Below are positions 24,712 to 33,744 of a stretch of DNA of 64,000 nt, in pieces. Both the position numbers and the translations under genes were made by a program. The notes beneath the pieces were generated by a model, which was not told the origin of the DNA, did not search any database, and was given only the letters and a program-made list of their open reading frames with translations. Every line of letters starts with the position of its first letter. Position 1 is the stretch's first letter. Origin of the DNA: Halobaculum limi (GTDB taxonomy: Archaea; Halobacteriota; Halobacteria; Halobacteriales; Haloferacaceae); NCBI RefSeq assembly GCF_029490015.1, contig NZ_CP120469.1:186001-250000 (forward strand), written 5' to 3'.

Positions 24712-25482
24712 ATGCTGGATTATGTGAAGACGTGGGGCGACGCCGAGTCTCCGACGATCTTGCTGTTACATCCGGCTGGAGGGTCCCGGCATAGTTGGAC
24801 ACCACACGCCGAGAGATTATGCGAGGAGTATCACGTTGTCACAGTCGATCTCCCCGCTCACGGAATCCACCCGCTTGAGGAGTTCAGCTATGAGCGTGCA
24901 GTCGAAGACGTCGGCAACATACTGGAAGATAGCGGGCCGGCAGTCGTTGCCGGACACTCGCAAGGAGGGTACGTCGCCGTACGCGTCGCGGCAACGTACC
25001 CTGATCTGGTGGACGGGATGCTGCTCGCCGGAGCGGACTACAACTGGCGAAAGCCGAAGATGCTGGCCGTGACTGCAGCCTATCTCCCGTTTATATCCGT
25101 TCTGAAGGCGGTTTCACACTCGGATCGGTTGAGCGGGTGGGTTGCTGACCGCTTGGGTGAGAGTGACGACCCGCGACAGAAGCCGCCTGAATCCGAGGAC
25201 ACATATGGAGTGTTGCACGGAAACGCGACGGCATTCCGTGCGAACGTCCTCCAGCGGACGTGGCCGCACGCCGAGGCGTACGACGGCCCGGTTATGATCG
25301 CTCACGGGAAGGAAGAGTCACTCGAGAATCACGCCGAGACGCTGGCAGCACGGGCTGATGCACAACTGGCGTGGTATGCCGGCGGACACAGAGCCCCGAT
25401 GAACAATACCGATGAGTTCGCAGGTCTTCTGTGGGACTTTCTTGAAGAGGTATACTCAGAGCAGCGGACTACTTTCAGCTAA
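24712..25482 (+). CDS. alpha/beta-fold hydrolase
   Basis: The protein has the family's strand-turn order: TILLLHPAGGSRHSW (oxyanion loop), HVVTVDLPAHG, the nucleophile elbow VVAGHSQGGYVAV (Ser83), a lid (PKMLAVTAAYLPFISVLK) and the catalytic histidine in AGGHRAPMN (His about 226). The acid is probably the Glu/Asp around VMIAHGKEES. At 256 aa it is the normal length. No signal peptide, so cytoplasmic. Substrate cannot be told. It stands alone between two spacer regions. Confidence 0.95.
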   Translation: MLDYVKTWGDAESPTILLLHPAGGSRHSWTPHAERLCEEYHVVTVDLPAHGIHPLEEFSYERAVEDVGNILEDSGPAVVAGHSQGGYVAVRVAATYPDLVDGMLLAGADYNWRKPKMLAVTAAYLPFISVLKAVSHSDRLSGWVADRLGESDDPRQKPPESEDTYGVLHGNATAFRANVLQRTWPHAEAYDGPVMIAHGKEESLENHAETLAARADAQLAWYAGGHRAPMNNTDEFAGLLWDFLEEVYSEQRTTFS

Positions 25483-25713
25483 TTAAAACCATTTGCCAGA
25501 AGCTGCGCTCGGTTTCACCCCGTTCGATAGTCGGAAAGACAGGCTCAATTTGTTTCGTCAACCAACAACTCAGTTTAGCGTGGGGTCACAGACGATAGAC
25601 CCCAGCGATTCGACCACACTGACAGGGTATAAACACAGATTCGCTCGAATCGACACCCGAAGATCTGAACGGAATGAGGCGGCAGGTCCTCCAGAACGCT
25701 AGAGGTGGGTCGA

Positions 25714-26196
25714 TCACATCACCTGATCTGTGACCTCCTCATCGTCGAATACAACCTTCGCTTCGGTGCCTTCGATCTCGATGGATCTGATCGTGCCAGT
25801 GATCTCGAAGGCATTACCGGAGTTGACCCCAGTCGTCCCCGTGATGACTGTCAACTCACCATCGGTCTCGACCTCATCGCTCGAGTCGGCCGCTACAGAG
25901 TTCGTCTCGCTCTTCGAGGCACTGCCCTCAACGACGATCTCGTAGGCTATTTGCGACTCGGACGTCGCCAATATCTCCAGCACGGAGTCATCGCCGACGA
26001 GACCGGTCGTCGAATCAGACGTCTCCGACTCGCCGTCGCTTGAATCGTCCCCAGTCGGCGTCTCGACATCGACCGGATTACCGTCAACTGCGATCTCGAA
26101 GCCGGAACTCACGCCGCTCACGCGAGCCTCCTCAACTGTACCGGTGATCTCGTACGCGTCTCCGGAGTTGTCGCCGGTGGAACCAGAGATGAGCAC
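25714..26196 (-). pseudogene. repeat-containing exported-type protein, 5' end lost
   Basis: The protein contains two copies of one unit: SGSTGDNSGDAYEITGTVEE and TGTTGVNSGNAFEITGTIRS, each followed by a short beta strand (EARVSG, IEIEG), separated by a Ser/Asp-rich linker. This looks like a small OB-like repeat. The frame continues upstream as DEIEATGDDTV and then meets a stop (TAA, about 26242), beyond which sequence belongs to a methyltransferase relic on the other strand. So the gene lacks its signal peptide and start. Whether the ATG at 26196 is used is doubtful. Confidence 0.5.
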
Positions 26197-26230
26197 TGTG
26201 TCGTCGCCCGTCGCTTCGATTTCGTCGCTC

Positions 26231-26542
26231 GAATCGTTCGATTAGGTTGTCTCCTCGCTCTCGACCTGCACGTTTCCGGCTCCGATTGCAGCACTGGACG
26301 AGATGGGTCGAGTGTGTAAGCCCGGCGGAGAGATCTGACTTCTCGAGCATCACAAGTGGCAGGTCGAGCCGTTCGGTACGTTGCAAGAGCAAAGTGTCAA
26401 AGAAGAGTACGAGCGGGTCGGCTGTCGGCTCTATGACGACCCAACGGACGTCGTTGAAGAATCAGCTTTGGAAGTTGTGGACAGCTACCGCTGGCGATTT
26501 CCCCCATTCACAGGTGTGGTCGTACGTCCACCAGACGCCTGA
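26231..26542 (+). pseudogene. SAM-dependent methyltransferase, C-terminal relic with two stops
   Basis: The frame reads ESFD, TAG (26243), VVSSLSTCTFPAPIAALDEM, GRVCKPGGEI, TGA (26336), LLEHHKWQVEPFG... to RWRFPPFTGVVVRPPDA and a stop at 26540. FDTVVSTLxTCT, LxEMGRVCKPGGxILLLEH is the motif III-post-III region of UbiE-like class I methyltransferases, and the stops fall inside it. The SAM-binding first half is absent, replaced by the opposite-strand relic. It cannot be functional. Confidence 0.75.
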
Positions 26543-26800
26543 ATGACAGTCACGAGCTGACGGGCGAGAGAGTCTCTCGTATTAGTGAAAGTCATCGGAG
26601 TCTCTGTGACGCGTAATCCAACAGGCCCACTATCGGTGTCGGTCATCTTCCGACGATTCTGAGTGTTCGAACCGTGGTGAGACGCCTCGCAGACTCACTC
26701 TTCGACCCACCCGAGGACGGAGACCGATTTTTATGTGACCGGACAGACGAGTCCGTATGGATTTCTCACACCTGAACGATCCCCACCACTATCGAAGCCG

Positions 26801-28138
26801 ATGGTAGACATCGGCCTCTCGATCGCACGGCTCCTCGTCGCGTTGTTCCTCGTAGTTCTAAACGGATTTTTTGTCGCCGCCGAGTTCGCGTTCGTCCGAG
26901 TCAGGGCGACGTCAGTCGAACAGCTCGCTGCCGACGGACGAGCCGGCTCGACGGCGTTACAGGATGTGATGGCTGACCTCGACAACTACCTCGCGGTGAC
27001 GCAGCTAGGTATCACGATTGCCTCGCTCGGCCTCGGGTGGGCGGGCGAACCCGCCATCGCGTCGCTGCTTGAGCCGGTATTAGCGTCGGTGCTTCCCGAA
27101 GCTCTGATCCATCTTGTCGCTGTCGCCATCGGGTTCTCGGTCATCACGTTCCTCCACGTGGTCTTCGGCGAGCTCGCACCGAAGACCTTCGCAATCGCTC
27201 AGACGGAGCGGCTCTCGCTGTACCTCGCTCCTCCGATGAAGATCTTCTATCTCCTCTTCTACCCCGGCATAATCATCTTTAACGGGGCGGCGAACGCGTT
27301 CACGCAACTGCTCGGCGTGCCGCCGGCTTCCGAGTCGGACGAGACGCTCGGTGAGCGGGAGATCCGCCGGGTCCTCGCCCGCTCTAGTGAGGAAGGAGAC
27401 GTCGACGTCGCGGAGGTGGCGATGATCGAGCGCGTGTTCGAGCTCGACGACACAACCGTCCGCGAGGTGATGGTCCCGCTCCCCGACGTCGTGAGCGTCT
27501 CGGCCGACGCAAGCATTCCCGCCGTCCGCGATGTCATCTTCGAGGCGGGCCACACCCGCTATCCAGTCGTCGAAACCGACGACCCGACGCAGGTCGCCGG
27601 GTTCATCGACGTAAAGGACGTACTTCGTGCCAGTGAAGACCCGAACGCGGCGATGACGGCCGGCGACATCGCCCGCGAAATCCTCGTTGTTCCCGAGACG
27701 ATCGCGAGTAACGACCTCCTGATCCAGTTCAGGGACGAGCGCCAGCAGATCGCCGCGGTCATTGACGAGTGGGGGTCACTCGAAGGCATCGCGACGGTGG
27801 AGGACGTCGTAGAAGCGCTCGTCGGGGACCTCCGCGACGAGTTCGACATCGACGAGCGCGAACCCTCGATTGGTCGGCGTGACGACGGCGGGTTCGATCT
27901 CGACGGCGGCGTCTCGCTCTCGGCAGTCAACGACGCGCTTGACGTCACTTTCGAGCACGAGGTGGTCGATACAATCGGTGGGCTCGTTCTCAGCCGCCTT
28001 GACCGCGCCCCTGAGGTCGGCGACCGAGTCGAACTGGCCGGGCGAGTCGTCGAGGTGACCGACGTCGACGGCACCAGGATCGCGACGGTTCGGATCCATC
28101 CACCCGAAGACGATTCCGAAGAAAACGCGGAGGAGTGA
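26801..28138 (+). CDS. CNNM/CorC-type (HlyC) membrane protein with CBS domains
   Basis: From ATG 26801 the protein opens with a membrane helix (MVDIGLSIARLLVALFLVVL), then the DUF21/CNNM region of about four helices (NGFFVAAEFAFVRVRATSVE, GITIASLGLGWAGEP, HVVFGELAPKTFAI), a pair of CBS domains (about 205-330: REVMVPLPDVVSVSADASIP, AVIDEWGSLEGIATVEDVVE) and a CorC/HlyC domain at the end (GGFDLDGGVSLSAVNDAL, TIGGLVLSRL, VTDVDGTRIATVRI). These are integral membrane proteins linked to magnesium or other divalent-cation efflux, with CBS domains binding ATP. A GTG start at 26735 is possible but would put an unrelated polar tail before the first helix. Confidence 0.95.
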   Translation: MVDIGLSIARLLVALFLVVLNGFFVAAEFAFVRVRATSVEQLAADGRAGSTALQDVMADLDNYLAVTQLGITIASLGLGWAGEPAIASLLEPVLASVLPEALIHLVAVAIGFSVITFLHVVFGELAPKTFAIAQTERLSLYLAPPMKIFYLLFYPGIIIFNGAANAFTQLLGVPPASESDETLGEREIRRVLARSSEEGDVDVAEVAMIERVFELDDTTVREVMVPLPDVVSVSADASIPAVRDVIFEAGHTRYPVVETDDPTQVAGFIDVKDVLRASEDPNAAMTAGDIAREILVVPETIASNDLLIQFRDERQQIAAVIDEWGSLEGIATVEDVVEALVGDLRDEFDIDEREPSIGRRDDGGFDLDGGVSLSAVNDALDVTFEHEVVDTIGGLVLSRLDRAPEVGDRVELAGRVVEVTDVDGTRIATVRIHPPEDDSEENAEE

Positions 28139-28270
28139 CCCTGTAGGCGTGCTCGAGTCCTGTCAGGATATCAGGTAACCGGCTCAGCCTCCCGCGCGCC
28201 CTTGACGCGGGAAAGGTCGACCTCGTGGCCGGTCTGTAGTGTCTGCGGCATTGCCAGTACGTCGACGTCG

Positions 28271-29083
28271 TCAGGTGTCATCGCTTCCGGCGGTCTCATA
28301 GCGGTCGGGGTCGAACGGCACCGCCGTTCGCCAGTAGTGATCGTGCGTTTCGACGGCCCACTCGAGGACGCGCTCGTCGGTGCTCGCGAGAGACGCCTGC
28401 ACGAGACCCCGACCGTCACGGAGAAGAAAAACGACCGTCCCATCAGCGATCGTCGCCGCCAACGGGACCCCATCAGTCCGAACGCGAACGCTGGCATCCG
28501 GCGAGGCGGCCAGCGACTTGAACCGTTTCCACAGCGCTTCCGTCTTGGCGATCGCAGCGATCGCGGACTCAGCAAAGACGCCTTCGAACGTCTGTTCGCC
28601 AGCCTGTACACGCCGCTCGACGATATCGATACTCTGGTCGTTGAACGCGTGCGAAAACACACGTAGGTGTGCAGCATCCTCCATCACTGCAAGCACCTCC
28701 TTGAGCGGGGCGCTTGGCCGCATCTCGGTCGGGACCGTGATCGTCGCGTCGGCGAGATGCTCAAGATCGAAGTCCATCGCGTGCGTCGGCAGGTAGTCGA
28801 TGATCTCCCGGAGCTTCGCCTCCGTTTCGAGGCTGCTGAGGAGGTCGGTCATACTGTCGGCGACCAACCGGCCCGTCGCCGTCGCGATATACTCGCCGTC
28901 GTCGTGTCGGATCCACGACCGATCGAGGAAGTCGTCGAGGATCCGACCGAGCGTCGCCTGGGAGGCGTTGGTTATGTCACCGAGTTCTCCACGGGTGTGT
29001 CGGCCGCGTGCCAGTTGCTGCAACACAGTCACGCGGTTTGCCGAGCGAGCGAGGAACTCGACTTCCGACAGCGCGTCGTCCAT
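28271..29083 (-). CDS. helix-turn-helix transcriptional regulator (two-domain haloarchaeal type)
   Basis: ATG 29083 (MDDALSEVEFLARSANRVTV) is chosen over the ATG 27 bases upstream because EVEFLARSANR is where the family begins. A winged helix covers about residues 5-75 (LQQLARGRHTRGELGDITNA, SQATLGRILDDFLDR). The C-terminal 180 residues are a ligand-binding-like domain (APLKEVLAVMEDAAHLRVFS, GTVVFLLRDGRGLVQASL) of the DUF1724-like kind. It faces away from the EamA transporter gene, so the 190-base space between them probably holds both promoters and its own operator. Confidence 0.85.
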   Translation of the reverse strand: MDDALSEVEFLARSANRVTVLQQLARGRHTRGELGDITNASQATLGRILDDFLDRSWIRHDDGEYIATATGRLVADSMTDLLSSLETEAKLREIIDYLPTHAMDFDLEHLADATITVPTEMRPSAPLKEVLAVMEDAAHLRVFSHAFNDQSIDIVERRVQAGEQTFEGVFAESAIAAIAKTEALWKRFKSLAASPDASVRVRTDGVPLAATIADGTVVFLLRDGRGLVQASLASTDERVLEWAVETHDHYWRTAVPFDPDRYETAGSDDT

Positions 29084-29272
29084 ACCGTACCGAACTCGGT
29101 GTCGTGACATACGCTCTTCGTCACGGTCTGCAATCGTTGCACGATGTGTCGACCCGACACGGTAGGGTATCTGAGGGAGCCGTGCAATTTTTTATCAGAT
29201 TCTTTAGGTGTGTCCGTCCACGAATACACGTGTGGACGAAGCTGAAACGCAACGAGACGGCGGTGGTACGCG

Positions 29273-30274
29273 ATGAGTGCCCGGCGAACCATCGGGCTGT
29301 TCCTCGTCTCAGCGGTGCTGTTCGGCGGCACGTTCGTCGCCGCGAAGTTCGGGCTTGCACACCTCCCACCGTTGATCTTCGTCGCCCTACGGTTCGACAT
29401 CGGTGCGCTCGTGCTGGTTGGGTACGCTGCGCATCGACTGTCGTTTGCCGACCTCCGGCCACGATCTCTCGGCGACGTGGTCGCCATCTTGTCGACCGGC
29501 GTCCTCGTGATTGGCCTGACGAACGCGTCGATCTTCGTTGGGCAACAGTACACAACGAGCGGCGTCGCCGCGATCGTGATGAGCCTCAACCCCATCTTGA
29601 CGATGGTCTTCGCCGCCCTCGCCCTGTCGGACGAACGGCTCACCCGACGCGGAGTCGTCGGTATGTTCGCCGGACTTGTCGGGGTCGCGCTGGTCGCAAA
29701 CCCGGACCCCAGCACGCTCGCCGGGAGCGCCGGCCTGTCGATCATCTTCGCCGCCGCGGTCCTGAGTGCACTCGGCGCCGTCACGATCCGGTGGGCTGAC
29801 CCCACGATGTCGAGCACCGCGCGAACAGTGTGGGGAGTACCGATAGCCGCGGTCGTCACCCATTTCCTCAGCTTCGTGGCCGGCGAACCGTCGGCTGTGG
29901 GGCCGATCCCGCCCGCGGCACTACTCGCGCTTGCGTTCCTCGGGATCGGATCCGGGGCGGTCGCGTATCTCACGTACTTCGCGCTGATCGACGCCGCTGG
30001 CGCGACGCGAGCCAATCTGTTATTCTACTTCACGCCAGTCGTCTCGGCGCTTGGCGGGTGGTTCCTACTCAACGAGACCATCTCGCCTCTCACCGTGCTC
30101 GGGTTTGCCGTGATCTTCGCCGGATTCCTCTTGGTCGGGAGCGCGTCGATCGCGTCGACCCTCGCGAGCCGGCGCCCACGGACGTGGGCACGATGGGTCA
30201 CGGTGCGCAGTCGAGTGCGCTCGACGCTCCATATTTCGACGAACAATGGGGCACGGGCCGACACGGACCGGTAG
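29273..30274 (+). CDS. EamA/DMT-family transporter
   Basis: About ten hydrophobic segments in two EamA repeats: LFGGTFVAAKFGLAHLPPLI with ALRFDIGALV opens the first, AYLTYFALIDAAGATRANLL with FTPVVSALGGWFLLNET the second. These are the marker segments of drug/metabolite transporters, which export amino acids, nucleosides or other small molecules. The C-terminal tail of about 40 residues is basic and probably cytoplasmic. Neighbouring divergent HTH gene may control it. Substrate unknown. Confidence 0.95.
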   Translation: MSARRTIGLFLVSAVLFGGTFVAAKFGLAHLPPLIFVALRFDIGALVLVGYAAHRLSFADLRPRSLGDVVAILSTGVLVIGLTNASIFVGQQYTTSGVAAIVMSLNPILTMVFAALALSDERLTRRGVVGMFAGLVGVALVANPDPSTLAGSAGLSIIFAAAVLSALGAVTIRWADPTMSSTARTVWGVPIAAVVTHFLSFVAGEPSAVGPIPPAALLALAFLGIGSGAVAYLTYFALIDAAGATRANLLFYFTPVVSALGGWFLLNETISPLTVLGFAVIFAGFLLVGSASIASTLASRRPRTWARWVTVRSRVRSTLHISTNNGARADTDR

Positions 30275-30305
30275 GCGGCGAAAACGCGCTGGCAGCGCTG
30301 GTTCT

Positions 30306-30884
30306 CTAGGCGATCCGCTCACGGAAGAACATTCCAACGAACAGCACCCCCAGCACGAGTCCACCGACCGACTCCAGCCACGTGTGTGCGCCGGCGAGTG
30401 GCCGAGCAGCAACCATTCCGAGAGCGATAACGACCAGCGGGAAGAATCGCCGGTCGACAAGCCCGAGATACCCGGCAGGAACGACCGCGTACAGGACGTG
30501 ACTCGAGATGTCCCAAAACGGCGTGATTAACAGATGTGGGATGGTCACAGCGACGAGCACTCCCGCGAATTCGGGGACGTACGTCCCCCACGACGCGGTT
30601 CGCCAAAACCCCCAGATCGCAAGTAGCCCGATACCAAGGCCGAGGCTTCCAGTCGCATCCAGTATCCAGCTGGGTGTGCTCGCAAAGAGCTGAGGAAGTC
30701 CCTGATAGACAACGAACGCGAGTGCCCAACCGATCCCGAGGGCCCCGATACGCTTTCCGAGCCCGACCAGCAGCCGCCGAGTAGAGAGACGCCACTCGTA
30801 CACGACAATGAGTAGCCCACAGACGAGGACAAACAACTCAGGGGCGAACACCGCCGAGTAGGTTACAGCAATGGACGAGAGCAT
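30306..30884 (-). CDS. PAP2-like membrane phosphatase
   Basis: Six or so membrane helices. The ATG 30884 begins MLSSIAVTYSAVFAPELFVL; an upstream in-frame start adds a non-hydrophobic lead. The segments ISSHVLYAVVPAGYL and ARPLAGAHTWLESVGGLVLG correspond to the PSGH and SRxxxxxHxxxD motifs of PAP2 phosphatases, with the catalytic histidine in GAHTW. The Asp of motif 3 is Glu here. Such enzymes remove phosphate from isoprenoid or lipid phosphates. It converges with the EamA gene. Confidence 0.8.
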   Translation of the reverse strand: MLSSIAVTYSAVFAPELFVLVCGLLIVVYEWRLSTRRLLVGLGKRIGALGIGWALAFVVYQGLPQLFASTPSWILDATGSLGLGIGLLAIWGFWRTASWGTYVPEFAGVLVAVTIPHLLITPFWDISSHVLYAVVPAGYLGLVDRRFFPLVVIALGMVAARPLAGAHTWLESVGGLVLGVLFVGMFFRERIA

Positions 30885-31039
30885 ACGATCAACTCGGGCG
30901 AAGGCTGGGAAGTGTTCCTTTCGGTTCGTGAGCATGTTCTCAAACGAGGAACGAGAAAACCGGCAGACAGCTGGGGTAGACGAATGTCACATCCGAGCGA
31001 ACCGACATACTTGTCACCGACCACGTGTCGATTTGATAC

Positions 31040-32350
31040 GTGTCAGGGACGAATCCGCACCCTCCGACGCCGTCAGGGCTGCCGGTGCTCGGCAACACCG
31101 CCGGTTTCGTTCGCGATCCCTTTGGGTTCGTCCGCGAATCCGTCAAGACCACCGGCGATGCATTTCGGATGCGGCTACTCGGCAAGGATGTGTACGTGCT
31201 CGGTCATCCGGATCTCGTCGAGTCTGCGCTCTTAGATCGCGATTCGTTCGCGAAACTCGACGACTTTACCCTCGCCTTCGGTGACGCCCTCCTCGCTGTC
31301 CACGGCGATCAGTGGCGTCGACAGCGCCACGCGATGGAGGAGTTCTTCAGCCCCACACGGATCGCTGACCACGCGGACGCGATGACAGCGATTGCGGAGT
31401 CGCGAATTGATAGGTGGGGTGCTACCGAGACCGTTCGCGTCGACGAGGAGATGCGTGCGATCGCGCTTGAGAACCTGTTCGAAGTGGTACTCGGCCACTC
31501 ACTCCCAGACGAGGAGCTAACCGAACTTGCTGAAGTTGCCAACACACTCAATCTCTGGTTCAAGCCGTCCTCCTGGGTGCTCCCCGAGTGGATGCCAACC
31601 CCAGCGCGTCGGAAGTTCCGACGTGGTTCAGCCGAACTCCGAGCCCGGTCACAGGAGCTGTTGTCTGACGGACGCAAAGCGCCGACGGAGGACAGTTTGC
31701 TCGCGAGGCTTGCGGCGTTGCGCGACGATCCCGACTCAGGATTCGACGAGTCAGAAATACTTGATCAAGTTGTGGGGATGGTGTTCGCTGGCCACGAGAC
31801 GACGGCGCTCTCGATGACGTACGCGCTTCACCAGATCGGTTCTCACCCCAAAGTCGCCGAGCGTGTGTACACAGAACTTGATGACGTCATCGACGGGTCG
31901 CCCTCGGTGTCTGACTTGCAGGACCTGGAGTATCTCGATCGGGTGCTCAACGAGACGTTCCGGCTGTACCCACCTGTCCACGCGATCCCTCGTGTCACGA
32001 CCGAGCAGACCACTGTGGGCGGATACACGATTCCGGCCGATGCACCGGTGTTGCTCAGTGTCTGGAGCCTCCACCGTGACCCGCGATTTTGGGACGACCC
32101 GCTTGAGTTCGACCCGAGTCGGTGGGAGGATGCAGGCCCCCGCGAACGGGGATACACGTTCGTCCCGTTCGGAGCCGGGCCGCGGATCTGTATCGGTCGT
32201 CACTTCGCGCGCCTCGAGGCGAAAGCGACGCTCGCGACAGTGGGTCGGAAGTATCGAATAGAGGCGCTTGGAGATCTTGCGGTGTCACCGAAAATGACGA
32301 CACAACCAACCGAGCCCGTGTGTATCCGATTTTCGCGCCATCCGGACTAG
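31040..32350 (+). CDS. cytochrome P450
   Basis: GTG start (MSGTNPHPPTPSGLPVLGNT). All P450 signatures are present: the I-helix AGHETT (250-255), the K-helix ETFR (305-308), the PERF-like FDPSRW, and the heme loop FGAGPRICIG (377-386) with Cys384 as the iron ligand. At 436 aa it is the CYP174-like haloarchaeal size, soluble and without a membrane anchor. It would hydroxylate a hydrophobic substrate with electrons from a ferredoxin. Substrate unknown. Its 3' end overlaps the read-through tail of a broken regulator on the other strand. Confidence 0.98.
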   Translation: MSGTNPHPPTPSGLPVLGNTAGFVRDPFGFVRESVKTTGDAFRMRLLGKDVYVLGHPDLVESALLDRDSFAKLDDFTLAFGDALLAVHGDQWRRQRHAMEEFFSPTRIADHADAMTAIAESRIDRWGATETVRVDEEMRAIALENLFEVVLGHSLPDEELTELAEVANTLNLWFKPSSWVLPEWMPTPARRKFRRGSAELRARSQELLSDGRKAPTEDSLLARLAALRDDPDSGFDESEILDQVVGMVFAGHETTALSMTYALHQIGSHPKVAERVYTELDDVIDGSPSVSDLQDLEYLDRVLNETFRLYPPVHAIPRVTTEQTTVGGYTIPADAPVLLSVWSLHRDPRFWDDPLEFDPSRWEDAGPRERGYTFVPFGAGPRICIGRHFARLEAKATLATVGRKYRIEALGDLAVSPKMTTQPTEPVCIRFSRHPD

Positions 32351-32728
32351 AGGCGTTCTCGTACTTGACCATCTTCTCGGGCTTGTCAGCCATAGTGTCG
32401 TAGATTTGCTGGAGCGTTTCTTCTGCGGCGATCAGGTTGTGCTCGTCGAGGAAGGTTCGTCCCTCTTCTGTGAGGCCGTAGAACTTCCAGCGGTAGCCCT
32501 GCCGGCGCTGATCGTCATCGAGGGCGACCTCTTTGACGATTCCTGCGTCAATCGGCTTCTGGATGTGTTTGTAGACAGTAGCGTCGCTCACGCTGGGGTT
32601 GAGTTCCTCGAGTTCGTACATCGCGGAGAGTTGCTCGGGATGCTGGAGGATATTGTTGATCAGCTCGAACCGCGTCTGCTGAGTAACGAAGTGGACGAGT
32701 TCGCGGGAGATCGTGTCGTCGCCGACAT
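32055..32728 (-). pseudogene. PadR-like winged-helix regulator with a one-base deletion after the start
   Basis: Coding sense on the minus strand runs DDTISRELVHFVTQQTRFEL, INNILQHPEQLSAMYELEEL, SDATVYKHIQKPIDAGIVKE, WKFYGLTEEGRTFLDEHNL to DKPEKMVKYENASSPD, a full haloarchaeal PadR-like regulator. But the first ATG (32728) is out of frame: ATGTCGGCGAC would read MSGDD if one G were added. No other start lies before ATG 32621, which would omit the first 36 residues. After SSPD the frame has no stop and runs on through the P450 gene to 32055. Either a shortened protein is made or the gene is dead. Confidence 0.7.
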
Positions 32729-32828
32729 TCTAACCAGGGTTCCTAACGATGTGTTCAACCGGGCGTAGTGAACTACCCAATCGACTCACTCTGGTGGGTG
32801 TGTCGCCGGGCGAGAAGGGTGGCCTCGT

Positions 32829-33629
32829 TCAACTTTCCCCACTTGATTCCCACTCCGGACGTGGTGTTGGGGACGGGAGGACGCCGACCACAGTGCGGAG
32901 TTCCTCCTCTGTCGTCCACGGGAAGCACCGATTGTGGAGTTCGAATTTGCGGAACTTGTTGAGATGGACCCAGCTGTACGTCGCTGGCTCTACTCCCGTA
33001 TTTAGCCGCTCGTCGATCACATCACGAACCTCCTGTTCGTCGATGTCAAATCCGCTCTCTCGTGCGCGATCAACAAGCGAATCAAGCTTTGATTGGGCCC
33101 GATCCTCCGACAAATCGTCAGCGAACGCAATCTCAAGAGCAGCCTGAATGACGTGCTGTTTCGAGTCAAGGTTCTCATCAGTCACCCACGCGTAATCACG
33201 CGGGAACACGTACGACTTGTCGAAATACGGCGGGTCATCGATCTCGCCCAATTCAGGAGCCTCCCCACCACTCTCCTTTTCGAATACCCCGACGATATAG
33301 TCGCTGTAGGTCGCGAGCAACGAAAACATAATATCGAACGTATTGAGCCGGTCAGTCGGGAGTTCGAGGAGATCACCCATAATGAACGGATAGGCACCGA
33401 GCTGCTTCGTGAGTTCGTTCTGGACGGCGCGGAGCCGGCGGAGATAGGGGTCGCGATAGCTCCCCAGGATGAAATACGATGTCCGCTGACTCCAGAGGTA
33501 GGGCAATTCGCGCTGTGTGAACCGCCAAATCTCTCGTTTCTCTGCAGGCTCAAGGTCGATGCCTCCGACTGCCTTGTGAACAACAGTCATGATGTCCCCA
33601 GCGTCCGGCGGAGGGCTTGGATCGGTCAT
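32829..33629 (-). CDS. unknown protein with a nucleotide-processing-like N-terminal fold
   Basis: ATG 33629 (MTDPSPPPDAGDIMTVVHKA). The centre reads SYFILGSYRDPYLRRLRAVQ, GAYPFIMGDL, FDIMFSLLATYSDYIVGVFE and SGGEAPELGEI, then YVFPRDY. A strand ending in GSY, an Arg-rich helix, and a strand followed by SGGEAPELGE resemble the nucleoside 2-deoxyribosyltransferase / TIR-like Rossmann group, where Ser-Gly..Glu builds the active site. The C-terminal 100 residues are helical. It stands next to two winged-helix regulator genes. Enzyme activity and substrate are inference only. Confidence 0.6.
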   Translation of the reverse strand: MTDPSPPPDAGDIMTVVHKAVGGIDLEPAEKREIWRFTQRELPYLWSQRTSYFILGSYRDPYLRRLRAVQNELTKQLGAYPFIMGDLLELPTDRLNTFDIMFSLLATYSDYIVGVFEKESGGEAPELGEIDDPPYFDKSYVFPRDYAWVTDENLDSKQHVIQAALEIAFADDLSEDRAQSKLDSLVDRARESGFDIDEQEVRDVIDERLNTGVEPATYSWVHLNKFRKFELHNRCFPWTTEEELRTVVGVLPSPTPRPEWESSGES

Positions 33630-33744
33630 TACCCGCCGATTCAAACCGCATCAGCTTATCGCTTCTGAACCACTTTGATTTTATCCGATTTAACCAACTT
33701 GGATGGGCCGAACTGTTATAGCGCCTTACCTCGTACCATCACGT

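Noticed and set aside
28171-28270. Possible 25-codon gene after the HTH regulator
   Set aside because: MPQTLQTGHEVDLSRVKGAR looks protein-like, but it is too short and may be only the tail of a displaced frame.
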